Source of the DNA: Streptomyces sp. BA2
Lineage (GTDB): Bacteria; Actinomycetota; Actinomycetes; Streptomycetales; Streptomycetaceae
DNA length: 64,000 bases
Assembly (NCBI RefSeq): GCF_009769735.1
Contig: NZ_WSRO01000002.1
Coordinates: 3,794,001 to 3,858,000 of the forward strand
Direction of reading: 5' to 3'
Shown here: positions 54,187-63,467 of the stretch, in pieces
How the letters are laid out: each line of letters starts with the position of its first letter
Numbering within the stretch: position 1 is the first letter of the stretch
Notes under the pieces: model-generated
Databases searched by the model: none
Seen by the model: only the letters and a program-made list of their open reading frames with translations
What the model was told of the DNA's origin: nothing
Position numbers and translations under genes: made by a program

Positions 54187-54302
54187 GCCGGTGAGTCTAG
54201 GACAACGAAGGGCGCCGCACGGTCGGTTGAACCGTACAGCGCCCCGGACATACCTCACACCTCGCGGCACACGCCCCGCTTCACGAGGCACTCACCCGCA
54301 GC

Positions 54303-54962
54303 TCAGATCAGGTTGTACTGAGCGGCACTGCTGAGGTTGGTCGCGTACATCCCCCACATGCCCTTGGCGAACAGCTTGTTGGCCCCGCCGCCCAGCGGGT
54401 GCCGCTGCCACGCGGTCTTGGGCCCCTTGGCCCGCACGTCCAGATAGAGCCTGCCGCCGCTCTTCTTCTTCAGCGTGAAGGTGATGAGCTTGTTCGCGCC
54501 TTCCAGGTGACCAGGAAGGGACTTCAGACGGAAGTACGTCTTCCCCACCTTCGTCACACGCACGGGGTTGCACCGGCCGCCGCCCTTGAGGCAGATCTTC
54601 TGCCCCTTCTTGACGGTCTTCGGCATCCCCGGAATCGGGAAGACCGCGTTCATGATGCGGTTCATCTTGCGGAACGACACCTGGGCGGTCGCGGTGCGCC
54701 GGGAGATGAAGTACTCGTAGTGGTAGCCGTATTGGCCACCGCGCGCCGCCCGCGGCTGCGCTCCCAGCTCCGCCGCCGGGGCGGGCTGCTCGGCCGCCAC
54801 CGCGGCGGTGCGCACGGGCTGCCCGGCCCCCGTGGCCGTGGCCTGCGCGGGCGCTCCCGAGGCCAGTACGGCGGCGGACAGCGCCAGGCCGACCACCGCC
54901 GTCCGGACTCCTCGCGCCGCCCTCTTGGCCGTGCGGCCATGCTTGAAACGTCGTATAGACAC
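54303..54962 (-). CDS. Secreted basic hypothetical protein
   Basis: This 219-residue protein has a signal peptide (VRTAVVGLALSAAVLASGAP, cleavage after AQA), an Ala/Pro linker and a basic C-terminal domain rich in Lys, Gly and aromatic residues. That domain has one Cys pair (KKGQKICLKGGGRCNPV). No domain is recognised. It lies between the protease gene and ftsX on the same strand but is separated by spacers that can hold promoters. Confidence 0.78.
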   Translation of the reverse strand: MSIRRFKHGRTAKRAARGVRTAVVGLALSAAVLASGAPAQATATGAGQPVRTAAVAAEQPAPAAELGAQPRAARGGQYGYHYEYFISRRTATAQVSFRKMNRIMNAVFPIPGMPKTVKKGQKICLKGGGRCNPVRVTKVGKTYFRLKSLPGHLEGANKLITFTLKKKSGGRLYLDVRAKGPKTAWQRHPLGGGANKLFAKGMWGMYATNLSSAAQYNLI

Positions 54963-54986
54963 GACGGAACCCTCCCGATTTTTTTG

Positions 54987-55010
54987 TCAAAAAGCCCTGG
55001 TCAGGGGCAG
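54987..55010 (-). terminator. Small hairpin after ftsX
   Basis: On the minus strand CTGCCCCTGACCAGGGCTTT has a 4-6 bp stem followed by a T-run. It lies 51 bp past the ftsX stop and is a plausible weak terminator. Confidence 0.5.
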
Positions 55011-55060
55011 ATTGATCTTGATTCAGGAGGGCTTGTGTCGTCAAATCCGATGAAGGGGGG

Positions 55061-55972
55061 TCAGACCTTCAGGTACTTGCGCAGGGCGAAGAAGCCTGCG
55101 AACGCCGGCATGAGGAAGCTGACCGTAAGAACCAGCGGCAACTTGCCGAGTACCGCGTCCCAGCCAATGAAGTTGACCATGTCGATCTTGTCCACGAGCC
55201 AGTTGTTGATGAGGAAGTACTTGCCGGCGACCAGCAGCACGCAGGCGAAGGCCCCGCCGATCAGACCGGCGATGGCGGCCTCCATGACGAAGGGCACCTG
55301 GATGTAGAAGCTGGACGCACCGACCAGCCGCATGATGCCGGTCTCACGCCGTCGGCTGAACGCCGATACACGCACCGTGTTGACGATCAGCATCAGCGCG
55401 ACGACCAGCATGAGCCCCATGACGCCGAGCGCCGCGTACCGCATGCCGTTGAGCAGGTTGAAGAGGTTGTCCAGGACGCTGCGTTGGTCCGTCACGCTCT
55501 GCACGCCCGGCCGCCCGCTGAAGGCCGTGTTGACGACCTGGTACTTCTCCGGGTTCTTGAGCTTGACCCGGAACGACTCCTGCATCTGGTCCGGCGTGAG
55601 GGAGCTGGACAGCGGGGAGTCGCCGAACTGCTCTTTGTAGTGCTTGTACGCCTGGTCGGCCGTCTCGTACTGGACCGTGTCGACGACTGGCATCTTCTTC
55701 AGATCCGTGCGGATCTGTTCCTTCTGCTCGTTCGTGACGGCGCCCTTGGTGCACCCGGGGTCCTGCTCGGCGTCCCCCTTGTTGCACAGGAAGATCGAAA
55801 CGTTGACCTTGTCGTACCAGAAGCCCTTCATCGTGCTCACCTGGTCGCTCATCAGGAGCGAGGCTCCGAAGAGGGCGAGCGAGAGGGCTACAGAGACGAT
55901 GACGGCGAAGGTCATCGTGAGATTACGGCGGAGACCGACGCCGATCTCCGACAGGACGAACTGGGCGCGCAT
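55061..55972 (-). CDS. ftsX: Cell division protein FtsX
   Basis: This 303-residue permease-like protein has one N-terminal helix, a large extracellular domain with a Cys pair (VSIFLCNKGDAEQDPGCTKG), and three C-terminal helices (ALGVMGLMLVVALMLIVNTV, AAIAGLIGGAFACVLLVAGK, LVLTVSFLMPAFAGFFALRK). The motif SAFSRRRETGIMRLVGASSF is typical. With FtsE it controls peptidoglycan hydrolases at division or tip sites. The gene starts 43 bp after ftsE. Confidence 0.96.
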   Translation of the reverse strand: MRAQFVLSEIGVGLRRNLTMTFAVIVSVALSLALFGASLLMSDQVSTMKGFWYDKVNVSIFLCNKGDAEQDPGCTKGAVTNEQKEQIRTDLKKMPVVDTVQYETADQAYKHYKEQFGDSPLSSSLTPDQMQESFRVKLKNPEKYQVVNTAFSGRPGVQSVTDQRSVLDNLFNLLNGMRYAALGVMGLMLVVALMLIVNTVRVSAFSRRRETGIMRLVGASSFYIQVPFVMEAAIAGLIGGAFACVLLVAGKYFLINNWLVDKIDMVNFIGWDAVLGKLPLVLTVSFLMPAFAGFFALRKYLKV

Positions 55973-56015
55973 GGCTCCCTTTCAGTGGATCAGTGCAGTG
56001 GATCAGTACGGGTCG

Positions 56016-56705
56016 TCAGTGCTGGTAGCCGTAGACGCCGCGCGACTGGTCGCGGACGAGACGGCCCTTCTCCAGCTCGATGACCCGCTTGCGCATCTGG
56101 TCCACGATCTGCTGGTCGTGGGTCGCCATGACGACGGTCGTGCCGGTCCGGTTGATCCGGTCGAGCAGCTTCATGATGCCGACCGAGGTCTGCGGGTCGA
56201 GGTTGCCGGTCGGCTCGTCGGCGATGAGGAGCTTCGGACGGTTGACGAAGGCTCGCGCGATCGCCACCCGCTGCTGCTCACCACCGGAGAGCTCGCCGGG
56301 CATCCGGTCCTCCTTGCCGCCGAGACCGACGAGGTCGAGGACCTGGGGCACGGACTTGCGGATCTCGCCACGGGACTTGCCGATGACTTCCTGCGCGAAC
56401 GCGACGTTCTCGCCCACGGTCTTGTTCGGAAGGAGGCGGAAGTCCTGGAAGACGGTGCCCAACTGGCGCCGCATGTGGGGCACCTTGAAGTTGGAGAGGC
56501 GCGCGAGGTCCTTGCCGAGGACGTGCACCTGGCCGTGGCTGGTGCGCTCCTCGCGCAGGACCAACCGCAGGAAGGTGGACTTTCCGGAGCCGGAGGAGCC
56601 CACCAGGAAGACGAACTCGCCCTTCTCGATCTCCAGAGAGACATCCCGGAGGGCGGGCCGGGTCTGCTTGGGGTAGGCCTTGGAGACGTTGTCGAATCGG
56701 ATCAC
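56016..56705 (-). CDS. ftsE: Cell division ATP-binding protein FtsE
   Basis: This 229-residue ABC ATPase has Walker [10 protein letters not shown], signature LSGGEQQR, Walker [14 protein letters not shown] and H-loop ATHD. It starts [12 protein letters not shown] as usual. It powers the FtsX partner encoded next. A 12-bp CAGTGGATCAGT motif is repeated in the ftsE-ftsX spacer. Confidence 0.97.
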   Translation of the reverse strand: MIRFDNVSKAYPKQTRPALRDVSLEIEKGEFVFLVGSSGSGKSTFLRLVLREERTSHGQVHVLGKDLARLSNFKVPHMRRQLGTVFQDFRLLPNKTVGENVAFAQEVIGKSRGEIRKSVPQVLDLVGLGGKEDRMPGELSGGEQQRVAIARAFVNRPKLLIADEPTGNLDPQTSVGIMKLLDRINRTGTTVVMATHDQQIVDQMRKRVIELEKGRLVRDQSRGVYGYQH

Positions 56706-56945
56706 GGATGCACCACGGGTCGCCGGGGGTAGGTGAGCGTGACCATACGCGAAGCGGGTACGCGAGCGCAGTCAGCGTCCTGAGTTGCGCGAATTGTCGC
56801 GGATATACCACGGAACGTAACAGTCGGAAACCGACGAGGATGGGCGGGCCGCGCCGAAATTCGTGGAAGCTGGCACAGTGGTAGGGGGAACGGTTGGGTT
56901 CCCTCTAGCGTTGGGCAGGCTGTAACTGTGCGGGAGGAGAAGCGC

Positions 56946-57137
56946 ATGACCCATGACAGGTTGGTATGCGCGAACTGCGCGGGGCCCGTGAGTGAAGGCC
57001 GCTGCCCCGTCTGCCGGGCCAGCCGCGAGCGCCTGCAGCAGGAGGGACCGTTCGGCGGCCTCAGCCCTGCGGCGCTGATAGGGGTGCTCGTCGTGCTGAT
57101 CGCGGCGGTGGCCCTGCTGGCGCACCAGACCGCTTAG
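56946..57137 (+). CDS. Zinc-ribbon membrane microprotein
   Basis: This 63-residue protein has a zinc ribbon of two CxxC pairs (VCANCAGPV, RCPVCRAS) followed by one membrane helix (LIGVLVVLIAAVALLAHQ). GGAGGAG lies 8 nt upstream of ATG 56946, which decides the start. The function is unknown; it may be a small membrane regulator. It is divergent from ftsE with 240 bp between and followed by a strong terminator. Confidence 0.82.
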   Translation: MTHDRLVCANCAGPVSEGRCPVCRASRERLQQEGPFGGLSPAALIGVLVVLIAAVALLAHQTA

Positions 57138-57176
57138 CGCGCCGCTCAGTACGCCTGAGGCGCGTGCCAGGACACC

Positions 57177-57211
57177 AGAAGGGCCCGGAGCTGGATGCTC
57201 CGGGCCCTTCT
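57177..57211. terminator. Bidirectional terminator
   Basis: AGAAGGGCCCGGAGC and GCTCCGGGCCCTTCT form a perfect 15-bp stem with a TGGAT loop between the converging zinc-ribbon and LAETG genes. Confidence 0.9.
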
Positions 57212-57280
57212 CTCATGTCATGCGCCGCATACGTCTCCGTACGCTCCGTACGCTCCGTACGCGGATGCCGTCGCCCTGGA

Positions 57281-57952
57281 TCAGGCGGCTGCGCCGCGGT
57301 TGCCGACGAAGCGCGGCAGGATGCGGAAGCCGATGCCGCCGGCGATCATCGTCGCGGCGCCGATCAGCAGGAACGTGGTCTCGGCGGCGCCCGTCTCGGC
57401 GAGCTCGCCCTTGTCGGCCTTGTCACCCTGCTCGACCGGGGTGGAGCCCGTGTCGGTCAGGCTGTCCTTGCCCTTGCCCTGCTCGACGGGGTTGGAGCCG
57501 CCGTCGGGGTCGTTGTCGTTGCCACCGGTGCCGTTGCCGTTACCGGGGTCGCTCGGGTCCTCGGTGGGCGTGCCCGGGTCCGAGGGGTCCGTCGGGTCCT
57601 CGGTGGGCTCCGTCGGCTCGTCGGTGGGCTCGGTGGGCTCGTCGGTGGGCTCGGTCGGCTCCTCCGTGGGCTCGGTGGGCTCCTCGGTCGGCTCCGTCGG
57701 CTCCTCGGTGGGCTCCGTGGGCTCGCCCGTCGGAATCTCCGTGGGCTCCTCGGTGGGCTCGTCGTCGTCCTCACCCAGGCCGACGTCGACGCCGATGCCG
57801 TTCTCGTCGGCGCTGGCGCTGGCGCTCGCACCACCGAGGTCGACACCGACGTCGAGGGCCGAGGCGGCACCGGCGGCGGTCAGCGAAGCGCCGGCGGCGA
57901 TCACCGCACCCGCCGCTATTCGCGCTACGCGGATCCGCGTCTTCTTGGTCAT
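57281..57952 (-). CDS. LAETG-anchored cell-wall protein with EEPTEPT repeats
   Basis: This 223-residue exported protein has a signal peptide (RIAAGAVIAAGASLTAAGAA) and a short acidic domain. A stalk of EEPTEPT/DEPTEPT repeats (about residues 65-125) leads to a Gly/Asn linker, the sortase motif LAETG, a hydrophobic helix and the basic tail RFVGNRGAAA. LAxTG is the class E sortase signal of Streptomyces. It should be covalently linked to peptidoglycan. ATG 57952 has GGGGGTAG upstream; the 58036 start is less likely. Confidence 0.88.
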   Translation of the reverse strand: MTKKTRIRVARIAAGAVIAAGASLTAAGAASALDVGVDLGGASASASADENGIGVDVGLGEDDDEPTEEPTEIPTGEPTEPTEEPTEPTEEPTEPTEEPTEPTDEPTEPTDEPTEPTEDPTDPSDPGTPTEDPSDPGNGNGTGGNDNDPDGGSNPVEQGKGKDSLTDTGSTPVEQGDKADKGELAETGAAETTFLLIGAATMIAGGIGFRILPRFVGNRGAAA

Positions 57953-58187
57953 CTGGCTGCTACCCCCAGTAGCTGAATCGTCAGTGAGGCAGCGTCCGGG
58001 ACTGCGTTCGTCGGGAGCGCTGATATCCGCCCCCACAGATCACACGCGCCCCAGAGATACGCATGCCGCTCGCTAGCCTTTCCAGTTTCCCCAGACACGT
58101 CAAGGTCGTTGCGGGCGCGATGTCTGAAATGGCATCAGTTGACCGGCGTACGGAGATGTGACTGTGACGTAAGAGGCACGACAAAAA

Positions 58188-58214
58188 CAACTGCCGCCCA
58201 AAGGGCGGCAGTTG
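58188..58214 (-). terminator. prfB terminator
   Basis: CAACTGCCGCCC and GGGCGGCAGTTG pair across AAA, a 12-bp stem, with TTTTTG following on the minus strand, 21 bp past the prfB stop. Confidence 0.9.
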
Positions 58215-58234
58215 CCTTGTCGATAAAGCGGTGC

Positions 58235-59341
58235 TTACTTCTCCTGCTGCTTGCGCCAGCGAATTCCGGCTTCGAGGAAACCGTCGATCTCGCCGTTGAA
58301 CACGGACTCGGGGTTGCCCACTTCGAACTCCGTGCGCAGGTCCTTGACCATTTGGTACGGGTGCAGGACGTACGAACGCATCTGGTTGCCCCAGGAGTTG
58401 CCGCCGTCTCCCTTGAGGGCGTTCATCTTCGCCTGCTCCTCCTGGCGGCGGCGCTCGAGGAGCTTGGCCTGGAGGACGTTCATCGCGCTCGCCTTGTTCT
58501 GGATCTGCGAGCGCTCGTTCTGACAGGAGACGACGATGCCGGTGGGGATGTGCGTCAGGCGGACCGCGGAGTCGGTCGTGTTGACGCCCTGGCCGCCGGG
58601 ACCGGACGAACGGTAGACGTCGATCCGCAGCTCGGACTCGTCGATCTCGATGTGGTCGGTCTGCTCGACGACCGGGAGGATCTCGACTCCGGCGAAGGAG
58701 GTCTGGCGGCGTCCCTGGTTGTCGAAGGGCGAGATGCGGACGAGACGGTGGGTGCCCTGCTCGACCGAGAGCGTGCCGTACGCGTACGGGACCTGGACGG
58801 CGAAGGTGGTCGACTTGATGCCGGCCTCTTCCGCGTACGAGGTTTCGTAGAGCTCCGTCTTGTAGCCATGGCGCTCGGCCCACCGCAGGTACATGCGCTG
58901 GAGCTTCTCCGCGAAGTCCGAGGCGTCCACGCCGCCGGCCTCCGCGCGGATGGTGACGAGCGCCTCACGGGCGTCGTACTCACCGGAGAGGAGCGTACGG
59001 ACTTCCATTTCATCCAGCGCCTTCTTGACGGCCGTGAGCTCGGTCTCGGCCTCGGCGCGGGTGTCCGAGTCGTCCTCCTCCTCGGCCATCTCGAAGAGCA
59101 CGCTGAGGTCGTCGATACGCCCGCGCAGGGCCTCGGCCTTCCGCACCTCCGCCTGGAGGTGACTCAGCTTGCTGGTGATCTTCTGTGCCGCTTCCGGGTC
59201 GTCCCACAGGGACGGCGCGGCCGCCTGCTCCTCGAGCACGGCGATGTCTGCCCTCAGCTTGTCGAGGTCCAGGACGGCCTCGATCGACTCCATGGTCGAG
59301 GAGAGGGACTTGAGCTCTTCGGATACATCGACGACTGCCAC
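58235..59341 (-). CDS. prfB: Peptide chain release factor 2
   Basis: This 368-residue RF2 ends translation at UGA and UAA. It has the RF2 stop-recognition SPF motif ([12 protein letters not shown]) and the catalytic GGQ in [20 protein letters not shown], with the domain-1 helices at the start. GTG 59341 ([10 protein letters not shown]) is the start. The frame is continuous, so the programmed +1 frameshift of E. coli prfB is absent, as usual in actinobacteria. Confidence 0.96.
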   Translation of the reverse strand: MAVVDVSEELKSLSSTMESIEAVLDLDKLRADIAVLEEQAAAPSLWDDPEAAQKITSKLSHLQAEVRKAEALRGRIDDLSVLFEMAEEEDDSDTRAEAETELTAVKKALDEMEVRTLLSGEYDAREALVTIRAEAGGVDASDFAEKLQRMYLRWAERHGYKTELYETSYAEEAGIKSTTFAVQVPYAYGTLSVEQGTHRLVRISPFDNQGRRQTSFAGVEILPVVEQTDHIEIDESELRIDVYRSSGPGGQGVNTTDSAVRLTHIPTGIVVSCQNERSQIQNKASAMNVLQAKLLERRRQEEQAKMNALKGDGGNSWGNQMRSYVLHPYQMVKDLRTEFEVGNPESVFNGEIDGFLEAGIRWRKQQEK

Positions 59342-59499
59342 GGGTCCAGCGTAACGGCTGGACGCAAGCGGCCTGGCCTCCCGGCGGGGGAAGCGGCTAC
59401 CCACGACCCCGGGCACCTCGCCCTGCGGGCCGCTACGGGGCCTTGCCCTGCGGGCCGAGCTGATCTCTACGGGGGCCTTGCCCCGCAGCCCGGGGCTCT

Positions 59500-60045
59500 T
59501 CTTCGCCGCTCCGCGGCGGGTCTCCCACCCACCCGATCACCCGGCACCACCTGCGCCGCCCGAAGGCCGTACGCCGCTGCCACCCGCCTAACGACTCGGC
59601 CGTCGCAGCGTTCGGGCTGTCCTTTCCCGCCGCTTCGCGGCGGACCTCTCCCACCCACCCACCCGTTCACCCGGGGTAATCAGGTGGGTGGGCGGGCGGG
59701 CAAATTCCGGCGCGAAGCGGCGGGGCGGGGGCAACCGAACGACTGGGCTCAGCCCCGGGGGGGGGCGGGCCGATGCGGGGTAATCGGGTGGGCGGGTGGG
59801 CGGGTGGGGAAGATCCGGCGCGAAGCGGCGGGACAGGGACCACCGAACCACAGGGCTCAGCCCCCGGGGGGGGGCGGCCCGATGCGGGGTGAACGGGTGG
59901 GTGGCTGGGGGAGATCCGGCGCGAAGCGGCGGGACAGGGGCCACCGAACCACAGGGCTCAGCCCCCCGGGGGGGGCGGGCCGATGCGGGGTGATCGGGTG
60001 GGTGGGTGGGGGAGATCCGGCGCGAAGCGGCGGGGCAGGGCGGGG
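59500..60045. repeat. REP-like repeat cluster, direct and inverted copies
   Basis: The phrase CCGGCGCGAAGCGGCGG recurs at about 59707, 59815, 59916 and 60017, giving four direct copies of a 101-108 bp unit that also includes CAGGGCTCAGCCCC and GGCCGATGCGGGG. Inverted copies (CCGCCGCTTCGCGGCGG, TCTCCCACCCACCC) lie at about 59500-59545 and 59626-59683, meeting the direct copies head to head near 59683. No gene is supported from 59342 to 60048. Confidence 0.88.
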
Positions 60046-60048
60046 AGG

Positions 60049-61284
60049 TTACGGCGCCGTAGGGGCCGAGTTCTTTGTGTCCGGGGGCGTGGCGTCGGCG
60101 TCGTCGCCGCTCGTGGCCGCCCACGTGCCGATCCCGGCGGCAGCCACAAGCACCGCCCCCGCCACGCCCAGCGTGATCCTGCGGCGGCGGGCAGAGGCGC
60201 GGTGGCGGGCCGAGCCGGGGCGGGCCGAGCCGGACGCGCGAGGCGCGCGGGCCGTGCCGCGGGCGCCCCCGGCGAGCTCGTCCGGGCCCGGGACCCGCAT
60301 GGAGGTGTGGGTGTCACGGTTCGAGTCGGGGGACGAGGCGGGGACGAGGGGGACCGCCCCGCGCCGGGGGGCGCCCGGAGATGGTTCCGGAGCCGGCTCG
60401 TCCGCTGCCTCATCCGGCAGCGGCTCCGTCTCCGGCTCGTCCACGTCCAGCGGCGGCATCCCCGCCACAAGCGACTGCAGCTCCCGCAGCCGCGCCGCGA
60501 GCTCCGAGGCGCGCAGGCGGGACGCCGGGGCCTTCGCCAGGCACTGGACCATCAGCTGCCAGAGTTCGTCCGGGATGCCGGGGAGGGGGACCACCGTCTC
60601 CGTCACGTGGCGGCGCAGGACCGCTCCGGGGTGGCCACCGCCGAAGGGGGTGAAGCCCGCCAGGAGCTCGTACAGGACCGTCGCGAGGGCGTAGATGTCG
60701 ACCGCCGCGCGCGGGGGCAGGCCCTCGATGATCTCCGGGGCGAGGTAGTCCGGCGTACCGATGATCTTCGTCGCGCGGGTCCTGCGCGGGGAGTCGATCA
60801 GCTTGGCGACGCCGAAGTCCGTCAGGAGCGCGGGGTGCGAGCCGCCGGGGCCCAGCGGACCCTGCATGTCGAGCAGGACGTTCTCCGGCTTCACGTCACG
60901 GTGCACGATCCCCGCCCCGTGCGCCGCCGCGAGGCCGTCGGCCACGTCCGCCACGATCGCCACTGCCGCCTCGGGGGCGAGGCGGCGCTCACGGTCGAGG
61001 CGGGTGCGCAGGTCCGTGCCGCGGACGAGGTCCATGACCAGGGCGAGGTCGTTCCCGTCGACCACCAGGTCGTGGACGCCCACCACGCGCGCGTGGTCGA
61101 GGCTGAGCAGAGCCGTGCGCTCCTGGACGAAGCGTCCGACCAGCTCCTGGTCGGACGCCAGGTCCTCGCGCAGCAGTTTGATGGCGACGGGACCCTCGGG
61201 CCCCTCGCCGAGCCACACCGTGCCGGCGCTGCCCCGACCAAGGATCTGGTGGGCGGTGTACCGGCTGCCGATCTTGCGTGCCAA
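60049..61284 (-). CDS. pkaB: Ser/Thr protein kinase PkaB
   Basis: This 411-residue eukaryotic-type kinase has ATP-loop GRGSAGTVWLG, catalytic Lys in VAIKLLRED, HRDVKPEN, DFG and APE segments in its first ~265 residues. A Pro/Glu/Arg-rich linker follows, then one membrane helix near residue 380 (ITLGVAGAVLVAAAGIGTWA) and a ~20-residue outside tail. It phosphorylates Ser/Thr on unknown targets. Names follow S. coelicolor pkaA-pkaB. It starts 141 bp after the pkaA stop on the same strand. Confidence 0.92.
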   Translation of the reverse strand: MARKIGSRYTAHQILGRGSAGTVWLGEGPEGPVAIKLLREDLASDQELVGRFVQERTALLSLDHARVVGVHDLVVDGNDLALVMDLVRGTDLRTRLDRERRLAPEAAVAIVADVADGLAAAHGAGIVHRDVKPENVLLDMQGPLGPGGSHPALLTDFGVAKLIDSPRRTRATKIIGTPDYLAPEIIEGLPPRAAVDIYALATVLYELLAGFTPFGGGHPGAVLRRHVTETVVPLPGIPDELWQLMVQCLAKAPASRLRASELAARLRELQSLVAGMPPLDVDEPETEPLPDEAADEPAPEPSPGAPRRGAVPLVPASSPDSNRDTHTSMRVPGPDELAGGARGTARAPRASGSARPGSARHRASARRRRITLGVAGAVLVAAAGIGTWAATSGDDADATPPDTKNSAPTAP

Positions 61285-61425
61285 GACTGCTCCTACGGAT
61301 GCGTGTTGGCGACAAAACTACGCGGCCTCGACGCCAACCTTCACTCCAGGAGCAGAAATCACCCCGCAGGTGTCGACAAATCCCCAGAGTCGGCAGGGGA
61401 TTCGCCATCACTGACCACCGGGCGG

Positions 61426-63048
61426 CTAATTGCCGTTCAGTTTGCCCATCCAGCCGGAAACCGTGTCGTACCAGTCCGTCAGCTGTTCCCAGTAACCCTT
61501 CGTCGTGCCGATCCACTCCTGGAGCGGGCTCAGCTCCCAGACGAGCCAGCTCGCCACGAAGAGGATGATCAGAGTGAAGAGGCACCCCTTGAGGCAGCCG
61601 AGACCCGGGATCTTCATCCGGTTCGGGCTCGAGCTGCGCTGCCTGGGCTCACGCGGCGGCCGTCCCGCGGGCGGCTGCTGGGGCGGCGTCTGCTGCGGCG
61701 GCGGCGCGTACTGCTGACGCTGCTGCGGCTGCGCGTACTGCTGCGGGCGCTGCTGCTGCGGCGCGTACTGCTGGGGGCGCTGTTGCGGCTGCGGCTGCTG
61801 CACCTGGCGCTGGGGGCGGCGACGGCGCAGCGGGTCCTCGTTCGGGTCGAGGTACGACTGGACCTGCGTCTGTTCGTTGCGGTCCCGGGCCGCCCGCATC
61901 TGGTTCTGCCAGGGGTGCGGGTCGTTCGGGTCGTCTCCGGGCTGGTTCGGCGGCACCGGCGGCATGACGGCCGTCGGGTCGGCCGCGCCAGGGTTGCCCG
62001 CGCCCCCCGCGCCGGGGCCGGAGCCGGTGTTCTGCATGACGCTCGTCGCCGCGTTCGGGTCGTACGAGCCCGCGTTGCTCGGAAGCACCTGGGTGGGGTC
62101 GGCGGCTCCGGCCGTCCCCGGCACCATCGCGGGGTCCGGGTCGGGCATCAGGAGGGCGCCCACTCCCTCCGCGGCTGCGATCTGCGCGCTGGACGCGTGC
62201 ACGCCCACGCCGTCCGCGACGGCCCGCAGGCCGCGCGCGAGGTTCTCGGCGCTGGGGCGGTGGTCGGGGTTCTTGCTGAGGCAGCGCTCTATGACCGTCC
62301 ACAGCGGGTCCGGGACCGTGGAGGGGCGGCGCGGTTCGGCGCTCAGGTGCTGGTGCAGGACCTCCAGGGCCGAGCCGCCGCCGAACGGCGGGCGTCCGGT
62401 GACGAGCTCGTACAGGAGGATGCCCGCGCCGTAGATGTCGACGGCGCTGGTCTGCGGGCGGCCCTCGGCGGACTCGGGCGCCACGTACGCGGGCGTGCCG
62501 ACGAATTCGTGGGTGCGGGTCAGGCCCGGGGAGTCGGCGAGGCGGGCGATGCCGAAGTCGGTGAGCATGGGGTGCATCGAGCCGTCGGCATCCTGCTTGA
62601 GCAGGACGTTCGCGGGCTTCAGGTCCCGGTGCACGACTCCGTCCGCGTGGCTCGCGGCGAGGGCGTCGGCGATCTGGGCGGTCATGAGGGCGGCCGCGAC
62701 CGGCGTGAGCGGGCCGTTCTCGCGGAGGTAGCGGTGCAGGTCCGGGCCCTCCACCAGGTCCATCACGAGGGCGAGGAGCTCGCCCTCGACGACCAGGTCA
62801 CGGGTCCGCACGATGTTCGGGTGCGTGAGCCTGAGCAGGACGGATCGCTCGCGGAGGAATCGCATCACGATGTCCGCGTCGTTGGCGAGCTCTTCCTTGA
62901 GGACCTTGATCGCGACGGTCTCGCCGGGCTGGCCGGGAACGGCCGCCTCGGCACCCGCGGTCTCGCGCTGGCGGGCTCGCCAGACGGTGCCCGTGGCGCC
63001 GCGCCCGAGCGGCTCCTCGAGGAGGTACTTGCTGCCTACCGGCCGCAC
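61426..63048 (-). CDS. pkaA: Ser/Thr protein kinase PkaA
   Basis: This 540-residue kinase has GRGATGTVWRA, VAIKVLKEE, HRDLKPAN and DFG motifs in the first ~280 residues, then a Pro/Gln-rich linker with QQRPQQYA repeats. A membrane helix (KGCLFTLIILFVASWLVWEL) lies near the C-terminus, with ~35 extracytoplasmic residues. GTG 63048 (VRPVGSKYLLEE) follows AGGGAG; a frame up to 63291 is discarded. It is divergent from the FHA gene, which may read its phosphorylation. Confidence 0.92.
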   Translation of the reverse strand: MRPVGSKYLLEEPLGRGATGTVWRARQRETAGAEAAVPGQPGETVAIKVLKEELANDADIVMRFLRERSVLLRLTHPNIVRTRDLVVEGELLALVMDLVEGPDLHRYLRENGPLTPVAAALMTAQIADALAASHADGVVHRDLKPANVLLKQDADGSMHPMLTDFGIARLADSPGLTRTHEFVGTPAYVAPESAEGRPQTSAVDIYGAGILLYELVTGRPPFGGGSALEVLHQHLSAEPRRPSTVPDPLWTVIERCLSKNPDHRPSAENLARGLRAVADGVGVHASSAQIAAAEGVGALLMPDPDPAMVPGTAGAADPTQVLPSNAGSYDPNAATSVMQNTGSGPGAGGAGNPGAADPTAVMPPVPPNQPGDDPNDPHPWQNQMRAARDRNEQTQVQSYLDPNEDPLRRRRPQRQVQQPQPQQRPQQYAPQQQRPQQYAQPQQRQQYAPPPQQTPPQQPPAGRPPREPRQRSSSPNRMKIPGLGCLKGCLFTLIILFVASWLVWELSPLQEWIGTTKGYWEQLTDWYDTVSGWMGKLNGN

Positions 63049-63467
63049 GTCATGCGCTCCCTGCTGATCTGGCTGGTCTGTCCGGACCCGGCTACCCGCC
63101 GGAAGGTGTTCCGACCCACTGTAGTGCCGCCGAACGGGGCACTGGCCGGTCACATTCCACCCCGGCCACCGGGTGCCCGGACAGCTGTTCGGTGGAAAGA
63201 CGCCCCATGGGGGCCGTTGGTTGCCGAATGGCGTCGAATTGACCTTCGTCACGATGGGACGACCGGCGATCGCAACAGTCCAAGCAGGCACTTTTCCGAG
63301 CAGAGCCGACCATTCAAGATCACTTACGGGTGGCCGCCGGGCGTGTTGTCAGTGGCAGGTGCGAGGATGCTTATCTGTTACTGGCCGACGTGGCCGTGTG
63401 CGGTGGGGGGAATCACAGCGCGAGTCCCCGTGCCCGGCGGCAAGGGCAGAAGGGACCGCTGACGGCG
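63049..63467. other. Divergent region pkaA/FHA gene
   Basis: These 419 bp separate the start of pkaA from the FHA gene. No convincing coding frame is present. The A/T-richer part near 63300-63380 has TTGTCA and TTATCT 19 bp apart, a weak promoter candidate toward the FHA gene. Confidence 0.45.

Noticed and set aside
58235..59341. Programmed frameshift in prfB
   Set aside because: The reading frame is continuous from GTG to stop, with no early in-frame UGA.
59983..63462. 1159-residue plus-strand frame
   Set aside because: It is antisense to both kinases and the repeat cluster; kinase motifs fix the true strand.
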